A stretch of DNA of 33,621 nt, taken from positions 1 through 33,621 of the forward strand of contig JANYKD010000480.1 of NCBI GenBank assembly GCA_025361735.1. Direction: 5' to 3'. This document shows positions 32,741-33,621 of the stretch, one piece after another; the first letter of the stretch is position 1; each line of letters begins with the position of its first letter. The translations under genes and the position numbers were made by a program. The DNA is from Phycisphaerales bacterium. Lineage in GTDB: Bacteria; Planctomycetota; Phycisphaerae; Tepidisphaerales; Tepidisphaeraceae. The notes under the pieces were generated by a model. That model was not told the origin of the DNA. It searched no databases and worked only from the letters and a program-made list of their open reading frames with translations.

Positions 32741-33621
32741 ATGGCCGAGTCTGCACCGATTCCGAGCGCTGGACTGCCGCCCGTCATCCGGGCGCTGCGG
32801 CCGTACCAGTGGGCCAAGAACCTGTTGTTGTTCGTGCCGCTGGCGATGGCGCACGAGGTGCGAAACGGGCACAAGCTGGGCGCGGTGGGGCTGGGGTTTG
32901 TGGCGTTCTGCCTGGCCGCGTCGGCCGGGTACATCATCAACGACATCCGCGATATGGACCACGACCGCCAGCATCCGACCAAGCGCGGCCGGCCATTCGC
33001 CGCCGGGCAATTGTCGGTAACCACTGGGATGCTGATGGTGGTGTCGATGCTGGCCGGGGCGTTTGCGATGGGCTGGCTGGTTGTCGGCCGGCAGTTTTGT
33101 TACGCACTGGGCGCGTATTTGCTGATCACGCTGGCGTACTCGATGGATCTGAAGCGGCGGTTGTTGCTGGACGTGATCACGCTGGCCGGTTTGTACACAT
33201 TGCGCCTGATTGCCGGGGGCTTTGCGGCGACAGTGGAGGTCAGCCCGTGGCTGCTGGCGCTGTCGATGTTCCTGTTCCTGAGCCTGGCTTTTGCCAAGCG
33301 TTATTCGGAACTGCTCCGGCAGGATGATGACGGCGAGGCGCTCAAGGGCCGGGCGTACTATCCGTCGGACCTGGGAATCATCGAAAGCGTCGGCCCTGCC
33401 AGCGGCTACATGGCCGTGCTCGTGCTGACGCTGTACATCAACGGGGGCCTGCGGCACGATCTCTACCGGCATCCGCAGTTCCTCTGGATGATCTGCCCGG
33501 TGTTCCTCTACTGGATCACGCGCGTATGGTTTCTGGCGCGGCGTAAGGTGCTACTGGAGGATCCGCTGCTGTTCGCGCTACGCGATAGCCGGAGCTGGAT
33601 TGCCATGGGGATCACGCTGGT
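32741..33621 (+). CDS. UbiA-family prenyltransferase, decaprenyl-phosphate phosphoribosyltransferase type (partial)
   Basis: The frame from ATG at 32741 remains open to the window edge, giving 293 residues. It begins MAESAPIPSAG, then 'VIRALRPYQWAKNLLLFVPLAM' (about 15-36), the hallmark of this subfamily. The Mg-diphosphate site 'NDIRDMDHDRQHPTKRGRP' follows near residue 68, then several membrane helices and the second motif 'AYSMDLKRRLLLDV'. Members transfer a phosphoribosyl or polyprenyl group onto a polyprenyl phosphate at the membrane. No strong ribosome site precedes the ATG. The missing C-terminus prevents a length check. Confidence 0.87.
   Translation, partial: MAESAPIPSAGLPPVIRALRPYQWAKNLLLFVPLAMAHEVRNGHKLGAVGLGFVAFCLAASAGYIINDIRDMDHDRQHPTKRGRPFAAGQLSVTTGMLMVVSMLAGAFAMGWLVVGRQFCYALGAYLLITLAYSMDLKRRLLLDVITLAGLYTLRLIAGGFAATVEVSPWLLALSMFLFLSLAFAKRYSELLRQDDDGEALKGRAYYPSDLGIIESVGPASGYMAVLVLTLYINGGLRHDLYRHPQFLWMICPVFLYWITRVWFLARRKVLLEDPLLFALRDSRSWIAMGITL

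Noticed and set aside
32622..33327. Plus-strand frames starting at 32622 and 32653
   Set aside because: They are out of frame with the UbiA-type prenyltransferase, whose membrane helices and NDxxDxxxD motif are in the frame from 32741.

Overview
The window (about 64% G+C by eye) looks like chromosome of a planctomycete, probably a Phycisphaerae-type lineage. The clearest marker is the secreted protein at 19823-21670, whose N-terminus carries the LESRRMLSA motif typical of that group. A hydrazine-synthase-alpha-like/cytochrome c protein, a FecR-type sigma/anti-sigma pair, and AT-rich 'aatttgaaattt' spacer tracts fit the same picture.

Layout. 1-862 (minus): an ECF sigma factor and its membrane anti-sigma partner (cut by the window edge). 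984-4092: a GH59 galactosylceramidase-like enzyme and a convergent GH43-like five-bladed-propeller protein, both secreted. 4316-11626 (plus) is the centre of interest. 12037-17980: a B12-binding radical SAM protein and a giant 2-hydroxyacyl-CoA dehydratase-activase-type protein. 18000-23400: a deoxyinosine DNA glycosylase, a DegT-family aminotransferase, the LESRR-type surface protein and dihydrolipoamide dehydrogenase. 23633-25143: rbfA-rtcB. 25259-30673: the HzsA-like cytochrome protein, an MFS transporter and a LURP-one protein. 30723-32601 (minus): sucB followed by a DUF2179-type membrane protein. 32741-end: a UbiA-family prenyltransferase cut by the window edge.

The island at 4316-11626 appears to be one same-strand transcription unit. 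It opens with a promoter-like site and a leader of five small hairpins. An array of 18 tRNA genes follows, then a 77-residue ubiquitin-like (beta-grasp) protein ending in Gly, four tandem Y-RNA-like genes, a von Willebrand A protein and a Ro60/TROVE-like protein. A fifth Y-RNA-like gene, a protein of unknown family and a ThiF/E1-like adenylating enzyme complete it. Each Y-RNA-like gene has a long terminal stem of 9-23 or more base pairs with one conserved asymmetric internal loop, the expected Ro-binding element. The stem encloses a circularly permuted tRNA: the T-arm and 3' acceptor strand come first, then a short loop, then the 5' acceptor strand and D-arm. In four of the five a complete seven-base anticodon loop with U33 remains (CAU, GAG, UCU, GUG). 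The RNAs are therefore either unusually faithful tRNA mimics or true permuted tRNA precursors. Several linear tRNAs in the array are also odd: three Leu-anticodon tRNAs have short variable loops, and three tRNAs have C33.

Working model (inference). Ro and its Y RNAs form an RNA quality-control particle whose Y RNAs imitate tRNAs. The array supplies accessory tRNAs. The ubiquitin-like/E1 pair may modify or regulate the particle. RtcB, encoded about 13 kb away with RbfA, could provide RNA ligation. Bacterial Ro-Y RNA particles and tRNA mimicry by Y RNAs are established. The combination with a tRNA array, retained anticodon loops and a ubiquitin-like pair in one unit is what makes this locus stand out.
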